Source: Bimastos eiseni
Taxonomy: Eukaryota; Annelida; Clitellata; Crassiclitellata; Lumbricidae
Assembly (NCBI GenBank): GCA_959347315.1
Contig: OY365811.1
Location: 33,982,321-34,046,320 of the forward strand
DNA length: 64,000 nucleotides
Direction: 5' to 3'
Shown here one piece after another: positions 42,201 to 48,819 of the stretch. A program made the position numbers and the translations under genes. Below the pieces are notes generated by a model that was not told where the DNA came from, did no database searches, and saw only the letters and a list, made by a program, of their open reading frames with translations. Position 1 is the first letter of the stretch. Each line of letters begins with the position of its first letter.

Positions 42201-45083
42201 GCATATATGAGTCTATAGTACGCTGCAAACTCATCCACTGCTCGTACGCTGGCAGTGCTAAGCCCAAGCCTGGAGAAAGGAGGAGGGCAACGCTTACCAT
42301 CTTTGTAACGAAATCGTGTCGATAAACAGCAATTAATCAAACTAGGCTTGAACGCGGACTCCTTCACATTTCACAAATTAGTCTGTCATCTCAATCACTA
42401 GACTCGCATCTTTGCACTAATTGCTTAGTTAAGTGGTTAGCATGCTGGACTGTCGGTCGAGGGTTGAGATTAAAATCTCCAACAGGGCAGAAATTTGGTT
42501 GGTTTAGATTTCTGCTCCAGCTGGAAACCCTACAGCCATCTAAGCTATAGTGAGTATACTAACCGTAGGCTACACCGTTGGCGGAAGAGAGGTAAGACTG
42601 GCAACCCACCATCATAATGCCGAGGATAGAAAAATGAAGTGGCAAACTGTTTATAGGCCTACTCATGTGGCTGCCTTAGGGTTAGCAAAAGCGACTGCTC
42701 TTCGTATGCATCAAGTACGACATGTTGTTTTGTTTCAGTAGCCCTCTTCGGCTTGGAACTAACGCATTTGCTGGTACATCTACATTGAAACAAGTTGCCT
42801 AGCAACTGACATCATGAGCGCCGTGTATTTCTTGGCCTTTGTTTCGCGAGCGCTGCTTCATCGTGATATCTTGTGTTGTCATGGTTAAAGCTTCTCCGTG
42901 TAGTTTCTCTTTGAAACAGCACTAAATAAATTCGTGATTACAACTGAAATTAAACAATCTGAGAATCACGAAGACGCCATTAGCTGTCTGAAGACTTATT
43001 GAACCCACCTACTTAATCCATTCTTCTGTTACATCTGTTACTCTGTTTCCGGTTTCAGTTGGTTTTCCGAAAGGTGGTTGACGTCATGCGTGAGAAAGAA
43101 CTGGCGGAGAAGAACAAGAACGAGCCGCCGATGGAGCTGGCAGACGATCACCCAGTGCGCAGACTCATCTCTCGCCTCCGGAAGATGAGCTACACTCAGA
43201 CCATCTCAACGACGGTGCTTGATATTCCAGACGAACCACCAGCATCGCCAACACCCACCACGACGGCTGCAGATAACGACGATGAAGACGATGACGACGA
43301 CGACGATGAAGATGATGAGGCCCAGGAGACGAATCCAATGTGTGTGAAAAGAGAAGGGGCGTCAAGGGACAGCGGAAGACCAACCCAGGGTCATTTGCAG
43401 CCACATGCACAAGTTGTGTCCAAGTGGACGTGTCTGCTGCGTTCGCGTAACTCAAACAGATCGAGATATGAGGAGCAGCAAGGGCATTTGGGTGGAGAAG
43501 GGCATTTGGGTGGAGAAGGGCATTTGGGTGGAGAAGGGCATTTGGGTGGAGAAGGGCATTTGGGTGGAGAAGGGCATTTGGGTGGAGAAGGGCATTTGGG
43601 TGGAGAAGGGCAACTGGCTGGAGAATGGAATTTGGCAGGAGACTGGAATTTGTCTGGAGAAGAGCATTTAGCTGGAGACGGACATTTGGCTGGAGAAGGG
43701 CATATTGCTGGAGAAGGGCATATTGCTGGAGAAGGGCATATGGCTGGAGAAGGGCAGCGGGCTGGAGAATGGAATTTGGCAGGAGACTGGAATTTGTCTG
43801 GAGAAGGGCATTTGGGTGGAGTAGGACATTTGAGTGGAGAAGGGCATGTGGGCGGAGAAGAGCATATGGCTGGAGAAGGGCATCTTGGTGGAGTAGGGCA
43901 TTTGGGTGAAGAAGGGCATATGGCTGGAGAAGGGCATTTGGCTAGAGGGGGCACAGGAGGTGGAGAAATAAATGTCCATGTTCACCAATTCTTCTCGGAG
44001 AACAAGGGCTTCGAGAACAACGAGGACCCTAAGGAAGTCGTGCTGATCAACGTTACGACAGAAACTGATGATCAGGAAGACGGCGACTGTTTGGAAGAGG
44101 GAAACGATGGCTCCCCCGAGAACCAAGAGACAGAGACAGATACAGAGGCTGCTCCCTCGCAGAGCGAAGTTATGATGTTCCCTCTGAGTGATTACGATCC
44201 AGAAGGATTCTTCTTCGAAAGTCTAGAAGCAGAACAGAAGAGCGACGGAAATCCTGAGGTCGTTGACGACGTACGGGAAGAGGACCATTCGCAACAGGAA
44301 GAGAACTATTTGCAACAGGAAGAGGATTATGCGCAACAGGAAGAGGATTATTCGCAACAGGAAGAGGATTATTCGCAACAGGAAGACAATAGACAACAGG
44401 TGGAAGTCTTTGTCGAAGAGACAATAGAGATGGACTGTGAACCATTGCAAGAACATGGTCGATTCTTCACACAGCAGTTAGACATTGACGAAGCAAAGCA
44501 GGACTACGATCTGCCGACGAAATACCCGTACCAGGACAGAGCAGTAACCAACCAGATTCCGCCCGAACACCTAATCAAGTATTTTGAGGACCTTCCCGAA
44601 AAGCAGCGAGGATTAACCAGTCGACCGATGAACATCAGAGGTTTCTGTCCAAAGCAAGGAAATCCCGAGACGACGAGATCCCGAATGAGAGACACTCAGA
44701 TGCTAACGATGCTGAACGACATCAAAGGAAGTCTTCAGCTGGAGATAGAGGAACTCCATCAGCGCATGGATAACATCGACCACCACCTCGATAAGCTGTC
44801 AACTGCCCTACGACCACCACCACCACCACCACCACCACCACCACCAATACCCTCCTCCTCGTCCTTCTCCACCCCCAGCGGGGCGCCGTGGGGGTCGCCG
44901 ACGGAGGCCATCCCATATTATGGTAGGCGTATCAGGGACAGAACCCCGTCCTATGCGTGCTTCATTGTTTCGGAGCTGAGCAGTCAGAGCATCTCAACTG
45001 ATATGAGTTACACGAGTGCTGTCACGAGCACAACGGAAATCGCGCTCGATCTATCGACTGAAGACTTTAGCCTCAGTTGCTAG
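24129..45083 (+). CDS. KCNH: EAG-subfamily voltage-gated potassium channel (KCNH1/KCNH5-like), ten coding exons
   Basis: Voltage-gated K+ channel subunit of the plasma membrane, expected to form tetramers. Joining 24129-24207, 25787-26017, 26890-27018, 27325-27452, 28250-28648, 35064-35493, 36112-36311, 41388-41640, 41992-42191 and 43059-45083 gives 4074 bases, one frame, 1357 residues. Order: PAS-cap ([17 protein letters not shown]), PAS (about 27-135), S1 about 222-243, S2 255-274, S3 300-316, S4 328-346 ([15 protein letters not shown]), S5 353-378, pore with SVGFGN at 441-446, S6 454-480, C-linker, CNBHD about 540-660, then a long tail ending with a coiled coil and polyproline. The PAS-cap, [13 protein letters not shown] and [16 protein letters not shown] place it in the EAG rather than the ERG or ELK subfamily. 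The tail is longer and far more repetitive than in vertebrate Kv10. No frameshift or internal stop is seen. A single invertebrate gene would be co-orthologous to KCNH1 and KCNH5; that is inference. Confidence 0.93.
24537..24638. repeat. (GTAT)n microsatellite
   Basis: About 100 bases of gtat units with one tata interruption, ending next to a tttatatagcgccc motif. Confidence 0.95.
24743..24787. repeat. Perfect 20-bp hairpin in KCNH intron 1
   Basis: atgactatatattatgtgca, loop tgtgt, then the exact reverse complement. The stem has no mismatch. Confidence 0.9.
24897..25535 (+). pseudogene. Tc1/mariner-like transposase remnant with one terminal repeat
   Basis: Translation in shifting frames shows [35 protein letters not shown] and [11 protein letters not shown], then after a frameshift [18 protein letters not shown] and [11 protein letters not shown]. 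This family normally has Asp at two positions where this copy reads [10 protein letters not shown] and SPHLKPL (His in both), so the catalytic residues are lost. The element ends at about 25535 with the inverse of cagggtgcgtcattaaaaag before a TA. Only the C-terminal half is present. Confidence 0.75.
25787..26017 (+). CDS. KCNH: KCNH exon 2: PAS domain, first part
   Basis: Encodes residues 27-103 with [20 protein letters not shown] and [17 protein letters not shown], matching the EAG PAS fold. The acceptor is tgatgttttcag. The donor is AAC A|GTTACG, a weak site, but the next exon continues the frame as AGG AGT CCA exactly where EAG has KKNRTPVW. Confidence 0.9.
26018..26889 (+). other. KCNH intron 2
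   Basis: AT-rich. Contains a degenerate tandem region at about 26353-26540 with repeated atcgattag, catttcagtagct and related words. No coding or element ends seen. Confidence 0.8.
26353..26540. repeat. Degenerate AT-rich minisatellite
   Basis: Three to four diverged copies of a unit of about 50 bases containing atcgattagc and catttcagtagct. Confidence 0.6.
26890..27018 (+). CDS. KCNH: KCNH exon 3: PAS domain, second part
   Basis: Encodes residues 104-146, including [20 protein letters not shown] and [14 protein letters not shown], the end of the EAG PAS domain. Acceptor gcgaccag|GG; donor AAAG|GTACCG; phases 1 and 1. Confidence 0.9.
27019..27324 (+). other. KCNH intron 3
   Basis: 306 bases. 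Nearly all is purine-rich and (GAC)n-rich (27181-27255), followed by gatggtgatgatgg units. Confidence 0.85.
27325..27452 (+). CDS. KCNH: KCNH exon 4: PAS to S1 linker
   Basis: Encodes residues 147-189, including [13 protein letters not shown], where EAG has TKFARLTR. Acceptor ccctgttgtag; donor GTCAGC|GTAAGTG, phase 0. The rest of the linker is poorly conserved, so the exact 3' end rests on donor strength and phase. Confidence 0.8.
27614..27921. repeat. GAT/GAC trinucleotide region
   Basis: Imperfect GATGAT and GACGAC arrays over about 300 bases. They cause Asp-rich and His-rich open frames on the two strands. Confidence 0.85.
28062..28215. repeat. (GGAT)n tetranucleotide region
   Basis: tggatggatgga core with degenerate flanks (gaatgga, gatgaat), giving Ser/His/Pro-rich frames on the minus strand. 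Confidence 0.85.
28250..28648 (+). CDS. KCNH: KCNH exon 5: S1 to S3
   Basis: Encodes residues 190-322, with [20 protein letters not shown]1 ([16 protein letters not shown]), S2 ([20 protein letters not shown]) and S3 ([18 protein letters not shown]). Acidic residues in S2 and S3 that pair with S4 charges in this family are present. Acceptor aactgcacag; donor GAG|GTAGGA; phase 0 at both ends. Confidence 0.95.
29218..29268. repeat. Short tandem repeat, 15-base unit
   Basis: Three consecutive copies of the unit tgtatgtcaaaagtg with a partial fourth. Confidence 0.85.
32155..32636 (+). mobile_element. CR1-like LINE fragment, C-terminal ORF region
   Basis: Translation gives [40 protein letters not shown], a stop near 32361, then [20 protein letters not shown] and [19 protein letters not shown]. 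This is the arrangement of CR1-type elements (HWLP, later WN-LPLSLR-S-S-FK). It is 5'-truncated with at least one nonsense change. Confidence 0.75.
32938..33023. repeat. Diverged direct repeat, copy A
   Basis: Shares aacccacccaatatgaa, cc(t)ccaacg, aatgaatt and gtggccaga with copy B at 33398-33485. Confidence 0.7.
33100..33140 (-). repeat. GGAGGAGGGCGACGC family, partial copy
   Basis: The reverse complement reads gggagaaaggaggaggaggg then cgacgctaatt, matching the block order of the plus-strand copies. Confidence 0.55.
33398..33485. repeat. Diverged direct repeat, copy B
   Basis: About three quarters identical by eye to 32938-33023, 460 bases downstream in the same orientation. Confidence 0.7.
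34835..34875 (-). repeat. GGAGGAGGGCGACGC family, partial copy
   Basis: The reverse complement contains gaggaggagggcgacgctta, the conserved core of the family. Confidence 0.5.
35064..35493 (+). CDS. KCNH: KCNH exon 6: S4, S5, pore, start of S6
   Basis: Encodes residues 323-465. S4 reads [19 protein letters not shown] with regularly spaced Arg/Lys. S5 includes [20 protein letters not shown], a turret of about 45 residues includes [20 protein letters not shown], and the selectivity filter is SVGFGN. Acceptor aaccttctag; donor GGCT|GTAAGT, phase 1. The codon split across the intron is T+CG (Ser), matching GSLLYA of EAG. Confidence 0.96.
35494..36111 (+). other. KCNH intron 6
   Basis: 618 bases, AT-rich. 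The reading frame runs on past the donor for about 55 codons by chance, but the protein departs from the family exactly at the GTAAGT. No repeat family recognised. Confidence 0.85.
36112..36311 (+). CDS. KCNH: KCNH exon 7: end of S6 and C-linker
   Basis: Encodes residues 467-532: [57 protein letters not shown]. These are hallmark EAG gate and C-linker sequences. Acceptor actttatgtag; donor GACAAG|GTAATC, phase 0. Confidence 0.95.
36572..37128. mobile_element. hAT-like nonautonomous element with imperfect 8-bp target duplication
   Basis: The flanks gctaaagc (36572-36579) and tctaaagc (37121-37128) differ at one base. The element (36580-37120, 541 bp) starts cagtgtgggttatgag and ends gattttacccaacactg; the right end read inward is cagtgttgggta, a canonical hAT terminus. 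Both ends are packed with gagtttgagttaactca-type subterminal repeats. It encodes no transposase. Confidence 0.75.
38520..38593 (+). pseudogene. LINE reverse transcriptase fragment, left of hAT insertion
   Basis: Translation [20 protein letters not shown] resembles the reverse transcriptase block GVPQGSVLGPLLF of CR1-type LINEs. It breaks off at the hAT target site. Confidence 0.65.
38586..40460. mobile_element. 1.86-kb hAT nonautonomous element inserted in a LINE
   Basis: The target duplication gtataggc (38586-38593) / gtataggt (40453-40460) matches at 7 of 8 bases. The element (38594-40452) begins cagggctgttcacaatact and ends gatattaacagccctg, giving 10-bp perfect terminal repeats. Long subterminal zones at both ends repeat agtattgcgatacc and agtatcgcgatact motifs, as expected for hAT transposase binding. 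The interior has only short open frames (81-90 codons) without the hAT dimerisation domain, so it depends on a transposase elsewhere. Confidence 0.85.
38974..39027 (+). repeat. tRNA-like (SINE-type) promoter inside the hAT element
   Basis: tggtctatcgg (38974-38984) fits a box A and gttcgactcc (39018-39027) a box B with tRNA-like spacing. The segment does not fold as an intact tRNA. It could be the head of a tRNA-derived SINE captured in the hAT element. Confidence 0.4.
40461..40535 (+). pseudogene. LINE reverse transcriptase fragment, right of hAT insertion
   Basis: Translation [20 protein letters not shown] contains the YADD catalytic box with its usual context (HLYADDTQ). It lies immediately after the hAT target duplication and continues the fragment at 38520-38593, with a frame change and a small loss. 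Confidence 0.75.
41186..41255 (+). repeat. GGAGGAGGGCGACGC family, copy
   Basis: Contains agcagtgtcagtcccaagc, ggaggagggcgacaccaat and gatctttgtta in the family order. Confidence 0.6.
41388..41640 (+). CDS. KCNH: KCNH exon 8: CNBHD, first part
   Basis: Encodes residues 533-616: [54 protein letters not shown]. These match the EAG cyclic-nucleotide-binding homology domain. Acceptor ctcttctttcag is strong; donor CTAA|GTACGG, phase 1. Confidence 0.95.
41641..41991 (+). other. KCNH intron 8
   Basis: 351 bases of AT-rich sequence with a cluster of related words (gtcacgc, ttgtcaagc, ttgtcatg) at 41670-41760. No gene or element ends. Confidence 0.8.
41992..42191 (+). CDS. KCNH: KCNH exon 9: CNBHD, second part
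   Basis: Encodes residues 618-683: [48 protein letters not shown]. The split codon before it is A+GT (Ser), where vertebrate EAG usually has Gly. Donor AGG|GTGAGT, phase 0. Confidence 0.95.
42192..43058 (+). other. KCNH intron 9
   Basis: Contains a GGAGGAGGGC-type repeat (42238-42312) and a tRNA-like box A tagttaagtgg (42426-42436) followed by gggttgagattaaaatctcc, suggesting an old SINE head. No coding signal. Confidence 0.7.
42238..42312 (+). repeat. GGAGGAGGGCGACGC family, copy
   Basis: Reads ctggcagtgctaagcccaag, then ggaggagggcaacgcttacc and atctttgta. It is among the best-preserved copies in the window. Confidence 0.65.
43059..45083 (+). CDS. KCNH: KCNH exon 10: long repetitive cytoplasmic tail
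   Basis: Encodes residues 684-1357. It begins [14 protein letters not shown] and has [15 protein letters not shown], as EAG proteins do after the CNBHD. Next come an Asp-rich run (about 754-773), a Gly/His/Glu hexapeptide array (about 825-979), an EEDYSQQ array (about 1090-1130), a probable coiled coil ([20 protein letters not shown] onward, about 1231-1266) matching the EAG C-terminal assembly region, an 11-residue Pro run and a Ser/Thr-rich end. Acceptor ctgtttccggtttcag; stop TAG at 45081-45083. The frame is open throughout and the conserved coiled coil lies after the repeats, so the repeats are read as protein. Confidence 0.93.
   Translation: MVFRKVVDVMREKELAEKNKNEPPMELADDHPVRRLISRLRKMSYTQTISTTVLDIPDEPPASPTPTTTAADNDDEDDDDDDDEDDEAQETNPMCVKREGASRDSGRPTQGHLQPHAQVVSKWTCLLRSRNSNRSRYEEQQGHLGGEGHLGGEGHLGGEGHLGGEGHLGGEGHLGGEGHLGGEGQLAGEWNLAGDWNLSGEEHLAGDGHLAGEGHIAGEGHIAGEGHMAGEGQRAGEWNLAGDWNLSGEGHLGGVGHLSGEGHVGGEEHMAGEGHLGGVGHLGEEGHMAGEGHLARGGTGGGEINVHVHQFFSENKGFENNEDPKEVVLINVTTETDDQEDGDCLEEGNDGSPENQETETDTEAAPSQSEVMMFPLSDYDPEGFFFESLEAEQKSDGNPEVVDDVREEDHSQQEENYLQQEEDYAQQEEDYSQQEEDYSQQEDNRQQVEVFVEETIEMDCEPLQEHGRFFTQQLDIDEAKQDYDLPTKYPYQDRAVTNQIPPEHLIKYFEDLPEKQRGLTSRPMNIRGFCPKQGNPETTRSRMRDTQMLTMLNDIKGSLQLEIEELHQRMDNIDHHLDKLSTALRPPPPPPPPPPPIPSSSSFSTPSGAPWGSPTEAIPYYGRRIRDRTPSYACFIVSELSSQSISTDMSYTSAVTSTTEIALDLSTEDFSLSC
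43482..43946 (+). repeat. 18-bp coding minisatellite (about 26 hexapeptide units)
   Basis: The unit ggagaagggcatttgggt encodes GEGHLG. The first seven units are nearly identical. The rest vary as [24 protein letters not shown] and others. The block [18 protein letters not shown] recurs as [18 protein letters not shown] eight units later, showing a second level of duplication. The antisense open frames with PSPPKC and similar repeats are shadows of this array. Confidence 0.95.
44277..44399 (+). repeat. 21-bp coding repeat (EEDYSQQ)
   Basis: Five to six units of gaagaggattattcgcaaca encode [35 protein letters not shown] and a partial one. The frame is preserved. Confidence 0.95.
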
Positions 45084-45447
45084 CATGAAAGCAATTCCTC
45101 ACATGCAACAAACGTTCTTCATTCGTCCCATACTGACTATAATACGCACAGGTGGAGACTTGGTGCAATGGGGGACTGGTCGACATAATTTGGGTTGGGG
45201 GACAGGGGGGGGGCAAGCCGGAAAAATGTTCAATTCCCAACCATAGGTAGAGCAAAAAGGACGAACAGCGGAAAACGTTGTAGAAATGTATGATATTATG
45301 AAATTTTGGGGAGACATAAGCAGTGATAAGGCAGTGATAAAGCTGGTAGAGTTGAGATCATGGCTAAGTTCTTGAACCCTGAAATCCGTCTGCCTTGCTG
45401 AAGCACAAGTTTCTTCTGTGATCAGTGCTCACTAGCACATTGCATGA

Positions 45448-45634
45448 TGAGCAGCCAGGGTCGTACTGAGAGGGGCAGCAGGGCCGTGGCCCAGGGCTCA
45501 ACTGTGGAAAGGGCGCAAATTTCAGGATGGAATAACTTATTATTCCATAAAATGCACTATTTTCAAAATGTAGGGTCGCAGATTGATGCTAGGCACAGGG
45601 CACAATTATAGCTCGGTACGGCCCTGTGAGCAGC
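45448..45634. mobile_element. 171-bp hAT MITE with perfect 8-bp target duplication
   Basis: tgagcagc is present at 45448-45455 and 45627-45634. The element (45456-45626) begins cagggtcgtactgagaggg and ends tagctcggtacggccctg; the termini are inverted repeats with two mismatches in 15 bases. No coding capacity. Confidence 0.88.
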
Positions 45635-47539
45635 AGCAGTTTTTTAACACCAGCAATTTGAATAACTGTATTTATATTCCTAACCTCAGTTATTATTCAA
45701 CTCTAGTGTTCCTCTCAGCGTTCGCCCAAGTCTTATTTCCTCATTTATTTTGTAGATAATTAATCGTGATCTTAGGATGTCTTTGTTTCTCTAGCCGACT
45801 TAATAGTATTTGCAGAGGGCTTTTTATGAAATTTGACCAACTGATGTTCTCGCGGATTCATGTACGGCCAAACCATCGAAGTTGAAGCAGACGTACTATA
45901 CAACTAACTGAGTTCTTACGACATCCAGCAACTGCCTTTTTCATCATTTCTAATCTTTGCAGTAATTAAATTCCAGCAATTTTCTTAGGCTAAATCATTT
46001 CTCTTGTGAAAGTTCATTTCTTATCTGGCTTGCACATTGTTCAGCATCATGATACGTAGCCTTTTAGGAAAATGGGTTGTATCTTCGTTCAATATTATTT
46101 ATTTTGGATTTCTCTGCGTAGATCATTAGGGCCCTACCTCTTGTCCTCTACCCATATGAAATCATATCAATTCTGCCATTGAATGTGGTCAGGAAATATA
46201 AGATATCCATAAACAATCAATTCTGCTTGATTTCTGCCTCAATGTTGCTTAGATGGAAGGTCATTAATACAGCTTTGTATCTTAGCTTAAAGAGAGGCAA
46301 TGATCAGATGATTCTTTGTCATTATCCCGTAGATATCTTGATGGGGCGCTATATCAAGTATTTTTTATTGATCGGTAAATTGATTCGCTGCACGAGTAAA
46401 GACAGTTTAGTACTCGTGATCTCCAAACTTCTAACGCACCACTCGAAAGAGCAAGGCATCAGCTCATTCATGAGCACTGAACTTTGCTCAAGTTTGCTAA
46501 AGAGCTGTGGGTTGCTTACCTAGGAACACATGCTTCAACAATTTCTGACTTTATTCATAACCTTTTACAGGTATAATAACGAGGTACTCGAAGGTTAAAG
46601 ATCTAGATACGAGGATACATACAATTGAAAGCCTTGATTTAATTCGTCCTAAACCTCAGCATACAATTTAAAACATCACAAGGACATGACACACTCAATG
46701 GAATGAGTATTAAATTGTGGTTGTCGGTTACGAAAATTAAACAATAGCACAGGCAATTCACAGTGAAACTTCAAAACAATTGATAATACAACAAAGTAAC
46801 AATAATGAGATTAATATCGAATAATAATACTGGTAATCAAGATCACACTAACCGATAGTAATATTCAATAAAAACAAATTTTATAACTAATAATACCTAT
46901 TAGCAGGATAATAATAGTAGTGATGATATTACAAAATAGTACAAAAAAATGTACAATGTTGTATTTTACAATATAATGACCAAACGTGCTAATAACTCAT
47001 AACATGAAGGAGAAATTTATAACACAATTGGACATTCCAAACAAATACTTGATAAACTTTTGCCAATCCATAGAGATTCTTGCTACTTCATGTAAATAAT
47101 CCTAATATTTTGGATTGACTAATAGTTTCAAATTCTATTTCATGTAAATAATAATAATAATAATAATGACAAATAATAATAATGTGTAGACCTTGGATTG
47201 ACCAATGGCTTCCACGGACCATCTTAGTTTCTGAGACCTGGTCGAGCTACCGGACAAGCAATCCTCAAAAATTAAAATTTGACTGGCTCATGCTTTATGT
47301 TCAATAGTAGCAAGACACTTACAGATCAACCAATGCACATGAGCCAACACCAGTCATTGACATCCTCATGGTACCATTTATTTACACAGGGTGCCCTTAA
47401 GGAACCAGCAAAGGCTCTATATAAATGCAGAGAATCTAATACGAGTAATGAACTTGACTGCAGCCAGAACTGTACCATAGCCATCTGTCTAGTCACAAAG
47501 TATGTTTACTTCACCTCAGACAATAGGGCATAACGACTA

Positions 47540-47640
47540 GACAATTTCCACCGAGTACCAAATTCGAGTATTTGAATGCACTATTTGCCGGATCTGAGTA
47601 CGAACCGAGTAGTAGTGGCAACTCTGGCATTGGGAGTACC
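47540..47640. repeat. Dispersed repeat, copy A
   Basis: agacaatttcc, cgagtacc, cgagtatttg, actatttgccggatc and gagta-aa-c-ga-cagtag blocks are shared in order with 63905-64000. A related word set (gccgaggcgaat) appears at 47853-47920. Confidence 0.75.
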
Positions 47641-48498
47641 ATTTGCAGGCAAAGCTTAAAATGTTCAACTGTCGTCACTTTCGCGTAATGAAAATTAGCA
47701 ATATAAATGTTTATGTCTGTAACAATAACTAAAAAATTTAAAGCCGTATGGCTTTAAATTTCTAATTTTTATCTTTAGATTGTTAAATGCTTAGAAAAAA
47801 ATTATTGAATTAAGATATTTTTATTTTTAACTATTTTGTGTCTAATATTTGCCGAGGCGAATACTTCCCATAGTCCAGAAAACGGGATATTCGGCCGAGG
47901 CGAATGTCCGAGGCGATTTCTGGTTATGCCCAACCAGAGAACATCAAAACTTGCCTGACAGTGGGCAACAATAAACGTGCTGTGACACCATTTCGGTTGA
48001 TAAGCATTCGCACGAGTCCCTTCTGCATGGATATTCACCTACCTGTCAGTGGATAATAGAAGAATAGTCCAACAGGATGCATAAGAGTTATTATATCAGA
48101 TAGGCAATTACTTTACACATGAGATCATGACGTGTTCAGTCCACCAATGACACAGCGCAATAATTCCATCAGATTCCGAGAACTAGACATTTTTTAAATA
48201 ATATGCTTCAAAAACGGGTGGTACGTGTCACAAGAAACTTGGTATCTTCCACTTTCTGGATTCACAGACCAAAGACAACAGCACATCAAATGCTGAATAA
48301 TGCAGCAATCAATATAAGATGATAATTAAGCTTCTTGACTGAATTTCTGGCCCGGATGTCGCATATAGTGGGTAGCAAAGCCACAATTGCACGCCTATAC
48401 AGTAGCGATTTCAGTCAGTCGACCATAATTTTCAAATTACAGTCATAAAACTTTTGTCATCCAGGTGTCCTATTATTGCATTACCTTCGGTTCTTTCC

Positions 48499-48819
48499 CA
48501 GTAAACCAGCGGTTCTCAACCTTTTTGGTCCGGCAACCCCATGATAAGATGTCCAAAGTTGTGGCAACCCCAACTATAAAATTTATTGGGTTATTTGCTT
48601 CACCACCAGTCATAGTGCAAGTAATAAGCTAACGTTATTTGAGTCGCTAGAGTGTAGTAGTTTGTATAGTAATCATAAGTAAGCCTACATGAGTATTAAA
48701 CATAAGAAACTACACTAACAACATTTTTTAGACATTCCTGAAGATTCGAATCGACCCCTGGCAATTCGTAAGGCGACCACCGTTTATTAACCCACAGGTT
48801 GAGAACCACTGCAGTAAAC
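48499..48819. mobile_element. 305-bp hAT (Charlie/MER5-like) MITE with perfect 8-bp target duplication
   Basis: cagtaaac is present at 48499-48506 and 48812-48819. The element (48507-48811) starts cagcggttctcaacct and ends aggttgagaaccactg. The terminus CAGTGGTTCTCAACC is the one familiar from vertebrate MER5/Charlie-type hAT elements. No coding capacity. Confidence 0.9.

Noticed and set aside
42418..42500. Possible tRNA gene
   Set aside because: A good box A, but the box B region is degenerate and no cloverleaf can be drawn. Better explained as an old SINE head.
43391..43954. Minus-strand 187-codon frame rich in PSPPKC repeats opposite the channel tail
   Set aside because: It is the antisense shadow of the 18-bp coding repeat. 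A repeat length divisible by three keeps every frame open. The sense frame ends in the conserved coiled coil.
43668..44126. Other long frames across the hexapeptide array on both strands
   Set aside because: Same cause: periodic sequence. No conserved domain in any of them.
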